Source: Fontisphaera persica (GTDB lineage Bacteria; Verrucomicrobiota; Verrucomicrobiia; Limisphaerales; Fontisphaeraceae). From it: DNA of 64,000 nucleotides. Each line of letters opens with the position of its first letter. Positions within the stretch are counted from its first letter, which is position 1. The notes under the pieces are model-generated. The model was not told where the DNA came from and did no database searches. It saw nothing but the letters and a program-made list of their open reading frames with translations. The position numbers were made by a program, and so were the translations under genes. The stretch spans positions 2,232,001-2,296,000 of the forward strand of contig NZ_CP116615.1 of the NCBI RefSeq assembly GCF_024832785.1. Reading direction: 5' to 3'. Positions 35,763-44,363 of the stretch are shown piece after piece.

Positions 35763-36784
35763 ACCGGCAGCCACCACTCCGCCCGCGCCAAATCGGTCAG
35801 GGCCGCCTCTAATTCCTTGAGTGCGACTGCCCGGGCCGCAGCCGGAGACCTCTCGACCAGGCGCTCCACCGCTCCACAAAGCTGCTGGAAACGACTGGCC
35901 GGAAGAAGCAACGCCGCCCGCCGCACCGTTTCTGGTTCCACCCCCAGCAGGCGCACGGCTGCCGGCACAAAGGAGTTCCAATGCTGCAGCGGCAGCGCCA
36001 CTTCACAGCGGGTAAAGACGCCTGCCAGCCACCAGGCCGGGTCTTCCCATCCGGCGCCGTCAAAATCGAAAAAGACCAGGCGGCCCCCGGCCGTGCGCAA
36101 GGCCTGGTGCAAGCCCCAGTCTGGAGCGGCAAGCATCCGCTGGCTGAGGGGTAGGACCAGCCGGGGGTCCATGCCCGCCTTTTCTGCGCGCTTCAACACG
36201 GCGGACATTACCACCTGCCACGCCGGTTCCCAGCGGCCCGCCAAGGCTTTGGCCCCACGCAACCCAGCCAGTTGGCGCGCCGTCTTTTCCACCCCCTGCC
36301 CCACAGCATCAAGTCGGTCCAACAGACTAAAACATGCCCCGGCAGCCGGCGGGAAAGCCCGGCCCACGGCGGCAGGCCGCAGGCGATATAAAGCGGACAC
36401 CAAGGCCAGCACATCAGCCAGCGCTGCGGGGGTAAGGTCTTCCGCCTTGAGCGAAGCTCCCTCCACCCACTTCAAGAGCACACAGCGGCGTGCTGCCTGC
36501 CATACCACGGCTTCGGGCATGTGCCGCTGCGCCAACGGTTTCAGCAGGTCGTACCAAGCCTGCTCCGTTAAGAAACGCACCGCCGCGCCGCGTCCCTGAC
36601 CGTACCATTTCAAGGCATAAACGCCGTCGCGGGTATGCACTTTGAAAACCTGATTGAGGGGGCCGGCGCTCACCGGCTCCCAGGCCGCATCGGGCGGCAG
36701 GCCACAGCACGAAAGCAATAGACTGATTTCCTCCTTCCTCTCGTGGGTAACCTGGCCCGCCTTCGTGTGAGAACGCTTGCTCAT
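35759..36784 (-). CDS. Aminoglycoside-phosphotransferase-fold (APH) family protein
   Basis: A 341-residue cytoplasmic kinase-like protein. The ATP-binding N-lobe is about residues 25-110 (YALKWYG with the Lys position), and the catalytic loop reads APDWGLHQALRTAGGRLVFFDFDGAGWEDPAWW (in pieces: PDWGLHQAL then FFDFDGAGW). In relatives the loop has Asp-x-x-x-H/N with Asn; here Gln replaces it, while the Mg-binding Asp of FDFDG is present. Substrate unknown; such proteins in this context are generic small-molecule kinases, not evidence of antibiotic resistance. The start at 36784 (MSKRSHTK) avoids a GC-rich non-coding extension. Confidence 0.82.
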   Translation of the reverse strand: MSKRSHTKAGQVTHERKEEISLLLSCCGLPPDAAWEPVSAGPLNQVFKVHTRDGVYALKWYGQGRGAAVRFLTEQAWYDLLKPLAQRHMPEAVVWQAARRCVLLKWVEGASLKAEDLTPAALADVLALVSALYRLRPAAVGRAFPPAAGACFSLLDRLDAVGQGVEKTARQLAGLRGAKALAGRWEPAWQVVMSAVLKRAEKAGMDPRLVLPLSQRMLAAPDWGLHQALRTAGGRLVFFDFDGAGWEDPAWWLAGVFTRCEVALPLQHWNSFVPAAVRLLGVEPETVRRAALLLPASRFQQLCGAVERLVERSPAAARAVALKELEAALTDLARAEWWLPV

Positions 36785-36893
36785 ATCCCGTCCCCCGCAT
36801 TTTATCATGCGACTTGCGCTCCCTGGCAAGAGCCTCCCCTGCCAGCGTCCCCTGATTTTCCCGGCCTGCCCAGCGGAGGAAGGCGCGGGCCTT

Positions 36894-38033
36894 TCAGGCG
36901 GTGGCGGCCGGTGTGGCGGCCGCATTATGCGGCGTCCCCCCCAAGGCCCGCAGAATCTTGGGCACGTCCACGTGCCGTCCAATCAAATCGCGGATGAGAT
37001 TAATCTTCTCCAAATCGTCGGGGCGCGTTTTCACCACCAAATCATGGATTTTGGAGGTGACGGTATAACTATCCCCCTCCGCAAGCAACACCGGGAAGGG
37101 CATCTGGCGGATGACCTCCCGCACGGTGAGGTCCGGCTTGAATTCGTCCACCAGCACAATGCCCGCCGCGCCAATGGGCGCGCCGGCGTCCAGGGCGGCC
37201 GCCAGGGCGAGCAGGATGTCTTCGCGGTCGCCGGGCACAATGGCCAGCACGCCCGGTTGAAAGCAGCGCAGCGCGTTGTGCACGCTCATGGCGCCGATGA
37301 TTAAATCGTGCACCAGCGTGTGCAGCGGACGGCCCTCGTTGAGCGGCTGCGCGTGCAGCTCCTCCATGATGGTGGCGATGGAAGGCCGCGTGAGAATCGG
37401 CAAATGCGGCAAAACCCCCAGCAGCTCCAACCCCTTGCGCGCCAGCCCGCGGCGGGCAAAGTCGCTGATGTAATCAATTTTTTCCGGCAACACCTTGTTG
37501 ATAATGACGCCGATGATTTCCACGCCCTCCTTGTCAAACAACGCCTTGTTCAGCGTGACTTCGTCAATCGGTTTGCCGATGCCCCCGCGCGACACAATGA
37601 TGACCTTGGCATCCAGCACCCGCGCCACCTGCGCGTTGGACAAATCAAACACCGCGCCCACACCCGCGTGGCCAGAGCCTTCGCACAACACAAAATCCTT
37701 CTCCCAGGCCACGCGGTCAAAAGCGCGCTGGATTTTTTCCACCAGCGCATCGTTGTTGGCGCTTTCCAGGTAGCGCCGGGTGAAGTCCGGCTCCACCGCA
37801 ATGGGGGACATGTCCACCAGCGGGCAGTTGAGCTTGTACACACTGTCCATGAGGACGGTGTCCTCATCAATTTTTTGCTCGGCGATTTCGACAAACCGCT
37901 GCCCCACCGGCTTGATGTACCCCACCCGGGGATAATAGCGCTGGAGGGCGGCCATCAAACCAAGGCTGGTGGTGGTTTTGCCGTCATTCTGGCGCGTGGC
38001 GGCAATAAACACGCGCGGCGTTGTTCGATTCAT
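36894..38033 (-). CDS. P-loop / DRTGG-domain protein associated with phosphotransacetylase
   Basis: A 379-residue protein in two parts. Residues 1-220 are a dethiobiotin-synthetase-like P-loop domain (RQNDGKTTTSLGL, then CEGSGHAGVG and IIVSRGGIGKP). Residues about 230-340 are a DRTGG domain (GAMSVHNALRCFQPGVLAIVPGDREDI). This is the N-terminal regulatory half found fused in E. coli-type long Pta. Here it is a separate gene 21 bases downstream of pta, so the two products could assemble into the same regulated enzyme. The ATG at 38033 (MNRTTPRVF) is chosen over a TTG six bases upstream. Confidence 0.9.
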   Translation of the reverse strand: MNRTTPRVFIAATRQNDGKTTTSLGLMAALQRYYPRVGYIKPVGQRFVEIAEQKIDEDTVLMDSVYKLNCPLVDMSPIAVEPDFTRRYLESANNDALVEKIQRAFDRVAWEKDFVLCEGSGHAGVGAVFDLSNAQVARVLDAKVIIVSRGGIGKPIDEVTLNKALFDKEGVEIIGVIINKVLPEKIDYISDFARRGLARKGLELLGVLPHLPILTRPSIATIMEELHAQPLNEGRPLHTLVHDLIIGAMSVHNALRCFQPGVLAIVPGDREDILLALAAALDAGAPIGAAGIVLVDEFKPDLTVREVIRQMPFPVLLAEGDSYTVTSKIHDLVVKTRPDDLEKINLIRDLIGRHVDVPKILRALGGTPHNAAATPAATA

Positions 38034-38054
38034 GAGCAAAAACTGGCTGGGGAA

Positions 38055-39107
38055 TTATTCACCGGGAATGTGGTTCCCGGCATCGGGATACAGCGATTTG
38101 TAATCAATGGCCTGCACGCCCACAATGGCGGCCACGCCCAAAATGTCATGCGCATTGGAGCCGCGCGAAACATCCGCCGCCGGCCGGTCCAAGCCCAGCA
38201 TGATTTGCCCGTAGGCATTGGCGCGCGCAATGTGCTGGACAAATTTGCTGGCGATGTTACCGGCGTTGAGGTCGGGAAATATCAGCACGTTGGCCCGCCC
38301 CGCCACCTTGCTTTCCGGCAGTTTGCGCCGGGCAATGTCCGGCACCAGCGCGGTATCGGCCTGCAATTCGCCGTCAAAATCCGCCTCCAACCCGTGCTCC
38401 TGCGCCTTGCGGATGGCCAGCGCGGTGGCGGCCTGCATTTTGCCCACCGACGGATGCATGGCGCTGCCCTTGGTGGAAAACGAGAGCATGGCCACGCGCG
38501 GACGGACGTTGAGCAGCTTGTGCGCCAGTTGGGCGGTGGTCACGGCAATATCGGCCAGTTGCTCCACGGTGGGCTCCGGGATGACGCCGCAATCCGCCAT
38601 GAACATCACGCCTTCCTCGCCAAACCGCGTATCCTCCACCTCCATAATCATGCACGAGGAGGCCGTGGTGAAGTGGGGCGCCACCTTGATGATTTGAAAG
38701 AGCGGCCGCAACACGCTCCCCGTCACTTCATTGGTGCCGGACACCAGACCATCGGCCTGATGCATGGCCACCATCATGCTCCCAAAATAATTGGGATTCA
38801 GCATGGCCGCCCGCGCCTCTTCAAACCGGATGCCCTTGGCGCGCCGCAAGGCTTCAAACCGCCGGGCAAAATTGTCCAAATCCTCGCTCGTGGCGGGATT
38901 GATGATGCGGATGCCCTCCAGGTTGATGTTGAGCTTCTCCGCGGCTTCCTTAATCGCCGTGCGGTCACCCAGGAGAATGGGCGCCCCCAGCCGCAGGGAG
39001 CGGAACTGGCGGGCAGCCTGCAACACCCGGGGCTCGCTGCCTTCCGGAAAAACAATCCGTTTGGGATGCCGTTGCAGTTTTTCAATAAGACTGCCGATAA
39101 ATCGCAT
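38055..39107 (-). CDS. pta: Phosphate acetyltransferase, catalytic part
   Basis: A 350-residue short-form Pta that interconverts acetyl-CoA and acetyl phosphate. Recognisable family segments are KRIVFPEGSEPRVLQAA near the N-terminus, a central ADGLVSGTNEVTGSVLRP, MSFSTKGSAMHPSV and VAGRANVLIFPDLNAGNI near the C-terminus. It is divergent from the M48 protease gene and followed by the P-loop/DRTGG gene. No acetate kinase gene lies in the window. Confidence 0.94.
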   Translation of the reverse strand: MRFIGSLIEKLQRHPKRIVFPEGSEPRVLQAARQFRSLRLGAPILLGDRTAIKEAAEKLNINLEGIRIINPATSEDLDNFARRFEALRRAKGIRFEEARAAMLNPNYFGSMMVAMHQADGLVSGTNEVTGSVLRPLFQIIKVAPHFTTASSCMIMEVEDTRFGEEGVMFMADCGVIPEPTVEQLADIAVTTAQLAHKLLNVRPRVAMLSFSTKGSAMHPSVGKMQAATALAIRKAQEHGLEADFDGELQADTALVPDIARRKLPESKVAGRANVLIFPDLNAGNIASKFVQHIARANAYGQIMLGLDRPAADVSRGSNAHDILGVAAIVGVQAIDYKSLYPDAGNHIPGE

Positions 39108-39192
39108 GACGCTGTACTAACCAACCCGGCGGCGCGGCGCAAGCCACAAAGCTCGCTTGAGGGAAAAGTTTATTTATGCTTAGTTGGAGTAC

Positions 39193-39987
39193 ATGAAGAT
39201 GCCTCAGGTGAGAAATCCGGCGGTCTGGCTGGCCCTGGCGCTGGCAGCCTGGCTGGCCGGCTGCACCACGGTGGGCGAAACCGGCCGCCGGCAACTGATG
39301 TTATTAACCCCCGGGGAGGAGATGACGCTGGGGCTGACCAGCTTTGAAAAGCTGAAGAAGGAAATGCCCATCAGCCGCGACCCGGCCCTCAATGCGCAGG
39401 TGCAGCGCGTGGGCAAGCGCATCGCGGCGGTGGCGCAATTGCCCAACGCCCAGTGGGAGTTTGTGGTTTTTGAAAGCAAGGAGGCCAACGCGTTCTGCCT
39501 GCCCGGCGGCAAAATTGGCATTTACACCGGCATCCTGCCCATTACGCAGAATGATGCCGGGCTCGCGGCCGTCATGGGCCACGAGGTGGCGCATGCCACC
39601 GCCCGCCACGGCGCGGAGCGGGTGAGCGAAGCCCTGGCCATGCAGGCCGCCGGCCAGGTGTTGGGAGCTTCACTGTCCGGCAGCGACCCCAAAGTGCAGG
39701 CCGCCGCCATGACCGCCTATGGGCTGGGCGCGACCCTGGGCCGCACCCTGCCCCACAGCCGCAAGCAGGAGGAGGAAGCGGACTACATCGGCCTCAAGTA
39801 CATGGCGCGGGCGGGCTACGACCCGGAAGAAGCCGTGCGTTTTTGGGAGCGATTTGCTGCCTACAACCGCCAGCAGGGCGGAAGCAGCACTCCCTGGTTC
39901 CTGCGCACGCATCCATTGGATGAAAAACGCATCGCCAAACTCCGCCAATGGTTGCCGGAAGCCCGCGCGGAATACCGTCCCCAATGA
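39193..39987 (+). CDS. M48-family metalloprotease, lipoprotein
   Basis: A 264-residue exported protease of the Loi/YggG-like group. The leader ends in a lipobox (WLAGCTT), so Cys22 should be lipidated. The zinc motif is HEVAHATARHGAER, with the downstream third ligand Glu in EEEADYIGLKYMARAGYDPEEA. Members work in envelope protein quality control. The ATG at 39193 has a GGAG Shine-Dalgarno at a good distance; a TTG nine bases upstream is less likely. The next gene overlaps by 4 bases. Confidence 0.95.
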   Translation: MKMPQVRNPAVWLALALAAWLAGCTTVGETGRRQLMLLTPGEEMTLGLTSFEKLKKEMPISRDPALNAQVQRVGKRIAAVAQLPNAQWEFVVFESKEANAFCLPGGKIGIYTGILPITQNDAGLAAVMGHEVAHATARHGAERVSEALAMQAAGQVLGASLSGSDPKVQAAAMTAYGLGATLGRTLPHSRKQEEEADYIGLKYMARAGYDPEEAVRFWERFAAYNRQQGGSSTPWFLRTHPLDEKRIAKLRQWLPEARAEYRPQ

Positions 39988-41549
39988 CCACCCCCTCCTC
40001 TGCCTCGGCCCCTGCCCCGGCCTCGCGTCCCTTGCGGGTGCTGGTGGTGGAGGATTCCGAATTTGACACCCGCGTCATGCTTAATGAGCTGCGGATGGGG
40101 GGCTATGACCCGCAGTACAAGCGGGTGGAAACCGCGGAGCAGATGCGCGCCGCCCTCACCAGCCAAACCTGGGATGTGGTGCTGGCGGATTATCACCTGC
40201 CCGAGTTCAGCGCGCCCAAGGCCCTGGAGCTGCTGCACGAGCTGGGACTGGATATTCCCTTTGTGGTGGTCTCCGGCGGCATTGGGGACCAAATCGCCGT
40301 GGAATGCATGCGTTCAGGCGCGCATGATTACCTCATGAAGGGCAACCTCGCCCGCCTCGCCCCGGCCGTCGAACGTGAATTGCGCGAAGCCAAAGTGCGC
40401 GCCGCCCGTGCCGAGGCCGAACAGCAGATGCGCGAAAGCGAGTTGCGCTACCGCCTGCTGTGGGAGACCTGCCCCGATGCCGTGCTCCTGATGGATGCCA
40501 ACGGCTACATTCAATTTGCCAATCCCGCCGTGGAAAGTGTCTTCGCCTACAAACCGGTGGAATTATTGGGGCGCAACGTCACCCTCTTGCAGCCCCCCGA
40601 GCTGCGCGAGGCCAATCCGCTGGCTTTCGTGGAATACGTGCGCAGCGGCCGCCGCCAGACCGGTTGGGCCGCCCGCGAGGCCATCGGCCTGCGCAAAGAT
40701 GGCCGCCGGGTCATCATTGAAATCAGCGCCAGTGAAATGGTGCTCCAGGGCCAGCGCCGCTACGTGGGTTTTATTCGCGATATTACCGAACGCAAAAAGG
40801 CCGAAGAAGCCCTCCGGGCTCACGAACAGGAAATGCAGGTCGCGCGCGAAATCCAGCGGCTCCTCTTTCCCGCCTCCGCTCCGCAAGTGCCCGGTTTTGA
40901 AATCAGCGGTGCTTCTTTTCCCGCTGACGCGGCCTGTGGCGATTATTTTGACTACCTGCCCATGCCGGCGGGGCGGCTGGGGCTGGTGGTCGCGGACATC
41001 ACCGGCCACGGCGTAGGCCCGGCCCTGCTCATGGCGGAAACCCGCGCCTACCTGCGCCTGCTCACGCGCAACCGCGAGAAAGTCGAGGAGATTCTTTCCC
41101 TGGCCAATCGCACCCTGGTTGAGGACGTAGGCAACGAACGCTTTGTCACCCTCATGCTCGCCCAACTGGACCCCGAGGCGCGCACGCTCGTTTATGGCAG
41201 CGCCGGTCACCCCGCAGGTTATGTGGTGGACGCCTCCGGTGAAGTCAAGGCCACCTTGCGCAGCACCGGCCCGCCGCTGGGCATTGCTTCCTCGGCCAAT
41301 TTTCGCGCCTCTGCTCCCGTGCCGCTGGCCCCGGGCGATGTCCTCCTCCTGTTGACGGATGGCATTGAGGAAACCACGGCCCCGGATAAAACGCTTTACG
41401 AAGCCAGGCGCGCCCTCGAATTCCTGCGGCAAAACCGCAGCCGGCCCGCCGCGGAGATTGTGCGCGGTTTGTACGATTCCGTGCGCGAATTTGCGCAAGG
41501 CGACCCCTTGACCGATGACATCACCGTGCTGGTGGTCAAGGTGCTCTAA
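39984..41549 (+). CDS. REC-PAS-SpoIIE (PP2C) serine phosphatase
   Basis: A 521-residue signalling protein. An N-terminal receiver (about residues 15-135, VLVVEDSEFD with the phospho-acceptor in VVLADYHLPEF) is followed by a linker helix, a PAS domain (about 150-275) with a short PAC-like end (VGFIRDITERKKAEEAL), and a C-terminal PP2C/SpoIIE domain (about 300-520; GDYFDYLP, GHGVGPALLMAE and LLLTDGIEE supply the metal-binding acids). Such RsbU-like phosphatases control anti-sigma antagonists, but no RsbW/RsbV partner is in the window. It overlaps the M48 gene by ATGA. Confidence 0.94.
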   Translation: MTTPSSASAPAPASRPLRVLVVEDSEFDTRVMLNELRMGGYDPQYKRVETAEQMRAALTSQTWDVVLADYHLPEFSAPKALELLHELGLDIPFVVVSGGIGDQIAVECMRSGAHDYLMKGNLARLAPAVERELREAKVRAARAEAEQQMRESELRYRLLWETCPDAVLLMDANGYIQFANPAVESVFAYKPVELLGRNVTLLQPPELREANPLAFVEYVRSGRRQTGWAAREAIGLRKDGRRVIIEISASEMVLQGQRRYVGFIRDITERKKAEEALRAHEQEMQVAREIQRLLFPASAPQVPGFEISGASFPADAACGDYFDYLPMPAGRLGLVVADITGHGVGPALLMAETRAYLRLLTRNREKVEEILSLANRTLVEDVGNERFVTLMLAQLDPEARTLVYGSAGHPAGYVVDASGEVKATLRSTGPPLGIASSANFRASAPVPLAPGDVLLLLTDGIEETTAPDKTLYEARRALEFLRQNRSRPAAEIVRGLYDSVREFAQGDPLTDDITVLVVKVL

Positions 41550-41566
41550 AGCGTCCGACGGCGCTA

Positions 41567-42850
41567 CTATTGGACTGCCGCGCGGGAAGCAGGACGCTTG
41601 AATGCCTGAATAAATTTCACAATGGCCCGCACATCGTGGTAGTTGGCCTTCCAGTGATGCGCCTTGCCGCCGGATTTGACCTTGCCGTCGGCATACACGG
41701 TGTCCAGCCAGATGCCGTCCTCCGGCGAAGTCTGGTACTGTTGGAGGAAGCGGAACTGTTTTTCCAGCGCCTGGGCATAACGCGGATTGGGTTGGTGCGC
41801 CAGCGCCTCGCTCAGGGCGGCAATCAGCTCCGCCTCGGCCCACCAGACTTTGGTGGTGTCGGAAGCCGGCTCATTGCCCACGCCGCGGTGGTATAATCCG
41901 CCGCGCTCCCAGTCATAGCCATATTGCAGCGCATGGTCTATGTGGGCGTAGAAATGCCGCCAGTCCGGCCGCTGGCCAAGCGCCTTTTGCGCCTGCACCA
42001 TCAGCCATGCAAATTCCACGTTGTGCCCATAGGACAACCCGGCGCTCTTGGGGTCCGTCACCGGCCGCCAATCCAGTTGCCGATGAAAGCAGGACTGGCC
42101 CGGCTCCAGCGGATAAAAGTAACGGCGGTTAATCTCCAGGGCCTCCTGCAAAGCCCGCCGCACAGTCGCATCACCGGTCACCGCGTACAGCTCCGTGAAC
42201 GCTTCCATCAAATGCAAATGGGTGTTGGCGCTTTTGTAGCCGCCCACTTCCACGAACACCTGGTCATCGTGCTGCAACACCGGACGCCAGTCGCGGGTGA
42301 AATGCTCAATCCAGCCCCCATGCTCCAAATCATGCGCCTTGCGTTGCAGCAGGAAAAACAAATCCATGGCCAGGCGAATCGCCTCCGGATGCTGTGTGGC
42401 TCGGTAGTACTCCACCAGCGCGTAAATGACGAAACTCTGGCCATACATGATTTTCCGGTCCTGCAAGGGCTTGCCGGCGGCGTCCACCCGCCAGTAATAA
42501 CCGCCGTGTTGCGCATCCAGCATGCGGTCGCGCAGGAAACGATATCCCACCTGGGCCGCCTGCAAATAATCGCGCCGGGCATCGCTATATTGATAAAGAT
42601 GCGCATGGCTGAACCCCCACACCATCCGCGCCTGTACCACCAGCGCCTTGTCCTTGGCCTCCCGGCGCCCGCTGAGGTCATCCGCCAGCAAATAACCCCC
42701 GTGGGCGCGATCCAGCGTGGTGTCATACCAGTAAGGCAGGATTTTCTCGCGCAGTTGCCGGTCGTACTCCTGCGCCAGGCCGGTCAAATCAGCCGCCCCA
42801 ACCAAGGCCAGGGAAAACAGGAAAATCGCGCCTGCATAAATGCTTTTCAT
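41567..42850 (-). CDS. Exported N-acylglucosamine 2-epimerase-family protein
   Basis: A 427-residue exported (alpha/alpha)6-barrel protein of the AGE/cellobiose 2-epimerase superfamily. Signal peptide residues 1-20 (ending LVGAAD); then the family's repeated helical hairpins with HGGYLLADDLSG, HGGYYWRVDAAGKP, HLHLMEAFTELY and SYGHNVEFAWLM (His/Glu of the active site). Export is unusual for this cytoplasmic family, but similar exported forms occur in this phylum. The ATG at 42850 (MKSIYAGAIF) is supported by the signal peptide. Confidence 0.9.
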   Translation of the reverse strand: MKSIYAGAIFLFSLALVGAADLTGLAQEYDRQLREKILPYWYDTTLDRAHGGYLLADDLSGRREAKDKALVVQARMVWGFSHAHLYQYSDARRDYLQAAQVGYRFLRDRMLDAQHGGYYWRVDAAGKPLQDRKIMYGQSFVIYALVEYYRATQHPEAIRLAMDLFFLLQRKAHDLEHGGWIEHFTRDWRPVLQHDDQVFVEVGGYKSANTHLHLMEAFTELYAVTGDATVRRALQEALEINRRYFYPLEPGQSCFHRQLDWRPVTDPKSAGLSYGHNVEFAWLMVQAQKALGQRPDWRHFYAHIDHALQYGYDWERGGLYHRGVGNEPASDTTKVWWAEAELIAALSEALAHQPNPRYAQALEKQFRFLQQYQTSPEDGIWLDTVYADGKVKSGGKAHHWKANYHDVRAIVKFIQAFKRPASRAAVQ

Positions 42851-42926
42851 GCCCGCAGCATATCGCCCCGCCTTCGCGGCGTCCAGTTTGTTGCCTGGGG
42901 ATTCGGCGCGGCTCTCCGTGACGGAC

Positions 42927-43802
42927 TCAACGCACGGAGTCATCCTCGGGCAGTCCAAGGCGCTTGTAGAGATTACGCCGCCCCACCTTGTCTTCCTCCA
43001 GGATTTTGCGCGCGTAAACAGCCACAGCTTCCGCCTTGGCCCTGGGCACCACAATCACGCCATCGCCATCCGCCACAATCACATCGCCCGGCATCACCAG
43101 CACCCCGCCGCATACCACAGGGCGGTTCACCGATTCCACCTCGTTGCGGCCAGGCCGTATGCCGCGTCCGGGTTGGCGGTAATAAAGGGGCACTTTCTGG
43201 GTGATGATTTCATCTGTATCGCGCGCGGTGGCGCTGGTCACCACCCCCACACAGCCCCGGGCTTTCCAGGCCAAAATGTTATTGGAACCGATGGAGCCAA
43301 CATCGGCATTGGGGGCGTCTTCGATAATCAAGGCCGAACCAGGCCGCAACAAGGGCACAAACGGCTCACTGGAGCGCAGCCGGTACCAATCACCCACCCA
43401 CTGGTCAAATTTGGCGGTTTCAAGCTGCCCCGGCGGTGGTTGCTGGGTGGGTACGTACCGCACCGTAACGGCAATGCCCACAAAACGATGGCGGTAATGT
43501 TCGGTGTCCCGCCACAAGGGCTTGATGTCCGCGTCCATCAACCCGGTGTTGGGCAGACCCACCGCATCCATGCCGTCCGAAACATCCGCCACCCGCAACC
43601 CCTCAAATAACTTAAGCAGCCGGGCATCTTCCTCGGCCGAATACACCTTGGTGGGAATAAAGTTGGTGCCTTGGCGCAACGCAGCCTCCTGAGTTTCCGC
43701 TGCCTGGAGCGCCGCGAACCAACCACCCGCGAGCCAGACCACAAAGCCCAAAAGGAGATGGCGGTGTAATTGGAAATGAATGAAGACATGTAAGGTTTTC
43801 AT
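42927..43802 (-). CDS. Exported RraA-like (dimethylmenaquinone methyltransferase-type) protein
   Basis: A 291-residue RraA-fold protein with an N-terminal hydrophobic leader (residues 1-35, ending QAAE). The family core is VADVSDGMDAVGLPNTG, then CVGVVTSATARDTDE and the terminal IVADGDGVIVVPRAKAEAV. Relatives act as 4-hydroxy-4-methyl-2-oxoglutarate or oxaloacetate aldolases, or bind RNase E; none is expected outside the cytoplasm, so the leader is odd. The ATG at 43802 (MKTLHVFIHF) is preferred; 43811 is three codons earlier. The AGE-like gene follows in the same orientation. Confidence 0.88.
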   Translation of the reverse strand: MKTLHVFIHFQLHRHLLLGFVVWLAGGWFAALQAAETQEAALRQGTNFIPTKVYSAEEDARLLKLFEGLRVADVSDGMDAVGLPNTGLMDADIKPLWRDTEHYRHRFVGIAVTVRYVPTQQPPPGQLETAKFDQWVGDWYRLRSSEPFVPLLRPGSALIIEDAPNADVGSIGSNNILAWKARGCVGVVTSATARDTDEIITQKVPLYYRQPGRGIRPGRNEVESVNRPVVCGGVLVMPGDVIVADGDGVIVVPRAKAEAVAVYARKILEEDKVGRRNLYKRLGLPEDDSVR

Positions 43803-43915
43803 GGGTGTCATAGCCAGCGCGAATGATTATTCCTGTCGTCCAGCCAGAAGCAAGTCGCGAAATATCACAAAAATCCTAAATCTGGAGGCACCCGGCTTCG
43901 ATAGCCCCCTTGGCA

Positions 43916-44014
43916 GGGCGGGCGCGGTGGGTGTTATGGTATTTGGTGGCGCTGATGGGGGCGTTGCAGTTGTATTTCACGGCGTTGTATGTGCATCATC
44001 GCTGGGCCAGTTGA
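43916..44014 (+). pseudogene. 3' fragment of a PIG-V-type mannosyltransferase, left end of the cassette array
   Basis: Thirty-odd codons encode ARWVLWYLVALMG and LQLYFTALYVHHRWAS before the stop, matching the last residues of the four PIG-V genes downstream. Sequence upstream of 43914 has no relation to those genes. This is a truncated copy that marks where the repeated DNA begins. Confidence 0.85.
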
Positions 44015-44288
44015 GGGGAAATGGCCTTGAGTGAAACGCCAAAGGGAGAACGGGGGACGCTTACGCTGCCGGAGGACGGATGATAGCCAAACGGCAATGG
44101 TCAAAGGGAGGGTGCAAGCAGATATGTATATATCTAATGCGATGAAGGACTATTTATTAGTTACACTTAAATCTTACACACCCAACAAAAAGATGCTTGA
44201 CATTGCCAGACGCCTTTTGGAAATTACGCGCAACAGCCCAACAACCGTGCAGGGGTGGTTGGTGGGTTTTTCAAGAGGTTGCCAGTAA
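44015..44288 (+). repeat. Conserved spacer between PIG-V and GtrA, copy 1
   Basis: Spacer shared by cassettes 1-3. Bases 44065-44253 are identical to 52954-53142. A short open frame (from about 44099, MVKGRVQADMYISNA to VGFSRGCQ) is present in all three but with many amino-acid changes in copy 2, so coding is doubtful. It ends in the hairpin at 44237-44271 and in the tandem repeat of the GtrA gene. Confidence 0.85.
44237..44271 (+). terminator. Terminator-like hairpin just before GtrA, copy 1
   Basis: CCCAACAACC (44237-44246) faces GGTTGGTGGG (44257-44266) with one mismatch, a 10-base loop and five T. Position inside the leader region suggests attenuation or insulation rather than a plain gene end. 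Confidence 0.5.
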
Positions 44289-44363
44289 GCGCGGCGAAGA
44301 TGAGCGCGGCGAAGATGAGCGCGGCGAAGATGAGCGCGGCGAAGATGAGCGCGGCGAAGATGA
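44289..44363 (+). repeat. 15-bp tandem repeat, 5 copies
   Basis: Five exact units of GCGCGGCGAAGATGA, read in the GtrA frame as SAAKM. Every unit contains an ATG in frame with GtrA. Confidence 0.97.

Noticed and set aside
35759-36784. Aminoglycoside resistance gene
   Set aside because: Only the general APH kinase fold is visible, with a changed catalytic-loop residue (Gln for Asn) and no resistance context.
37308-39347. 679-codon plus-strand frame opposite pta and the DRTGG gene
   Set aside because: It is a GC-rich shadow of two well-recognised genes; its translation is His/Arg-rich and has no domain features.
44289-44363. CRISPR-like repeat
   Set aside because: Units are only 15 bp and directly adjacent with no spacers, and no cas genes are present.
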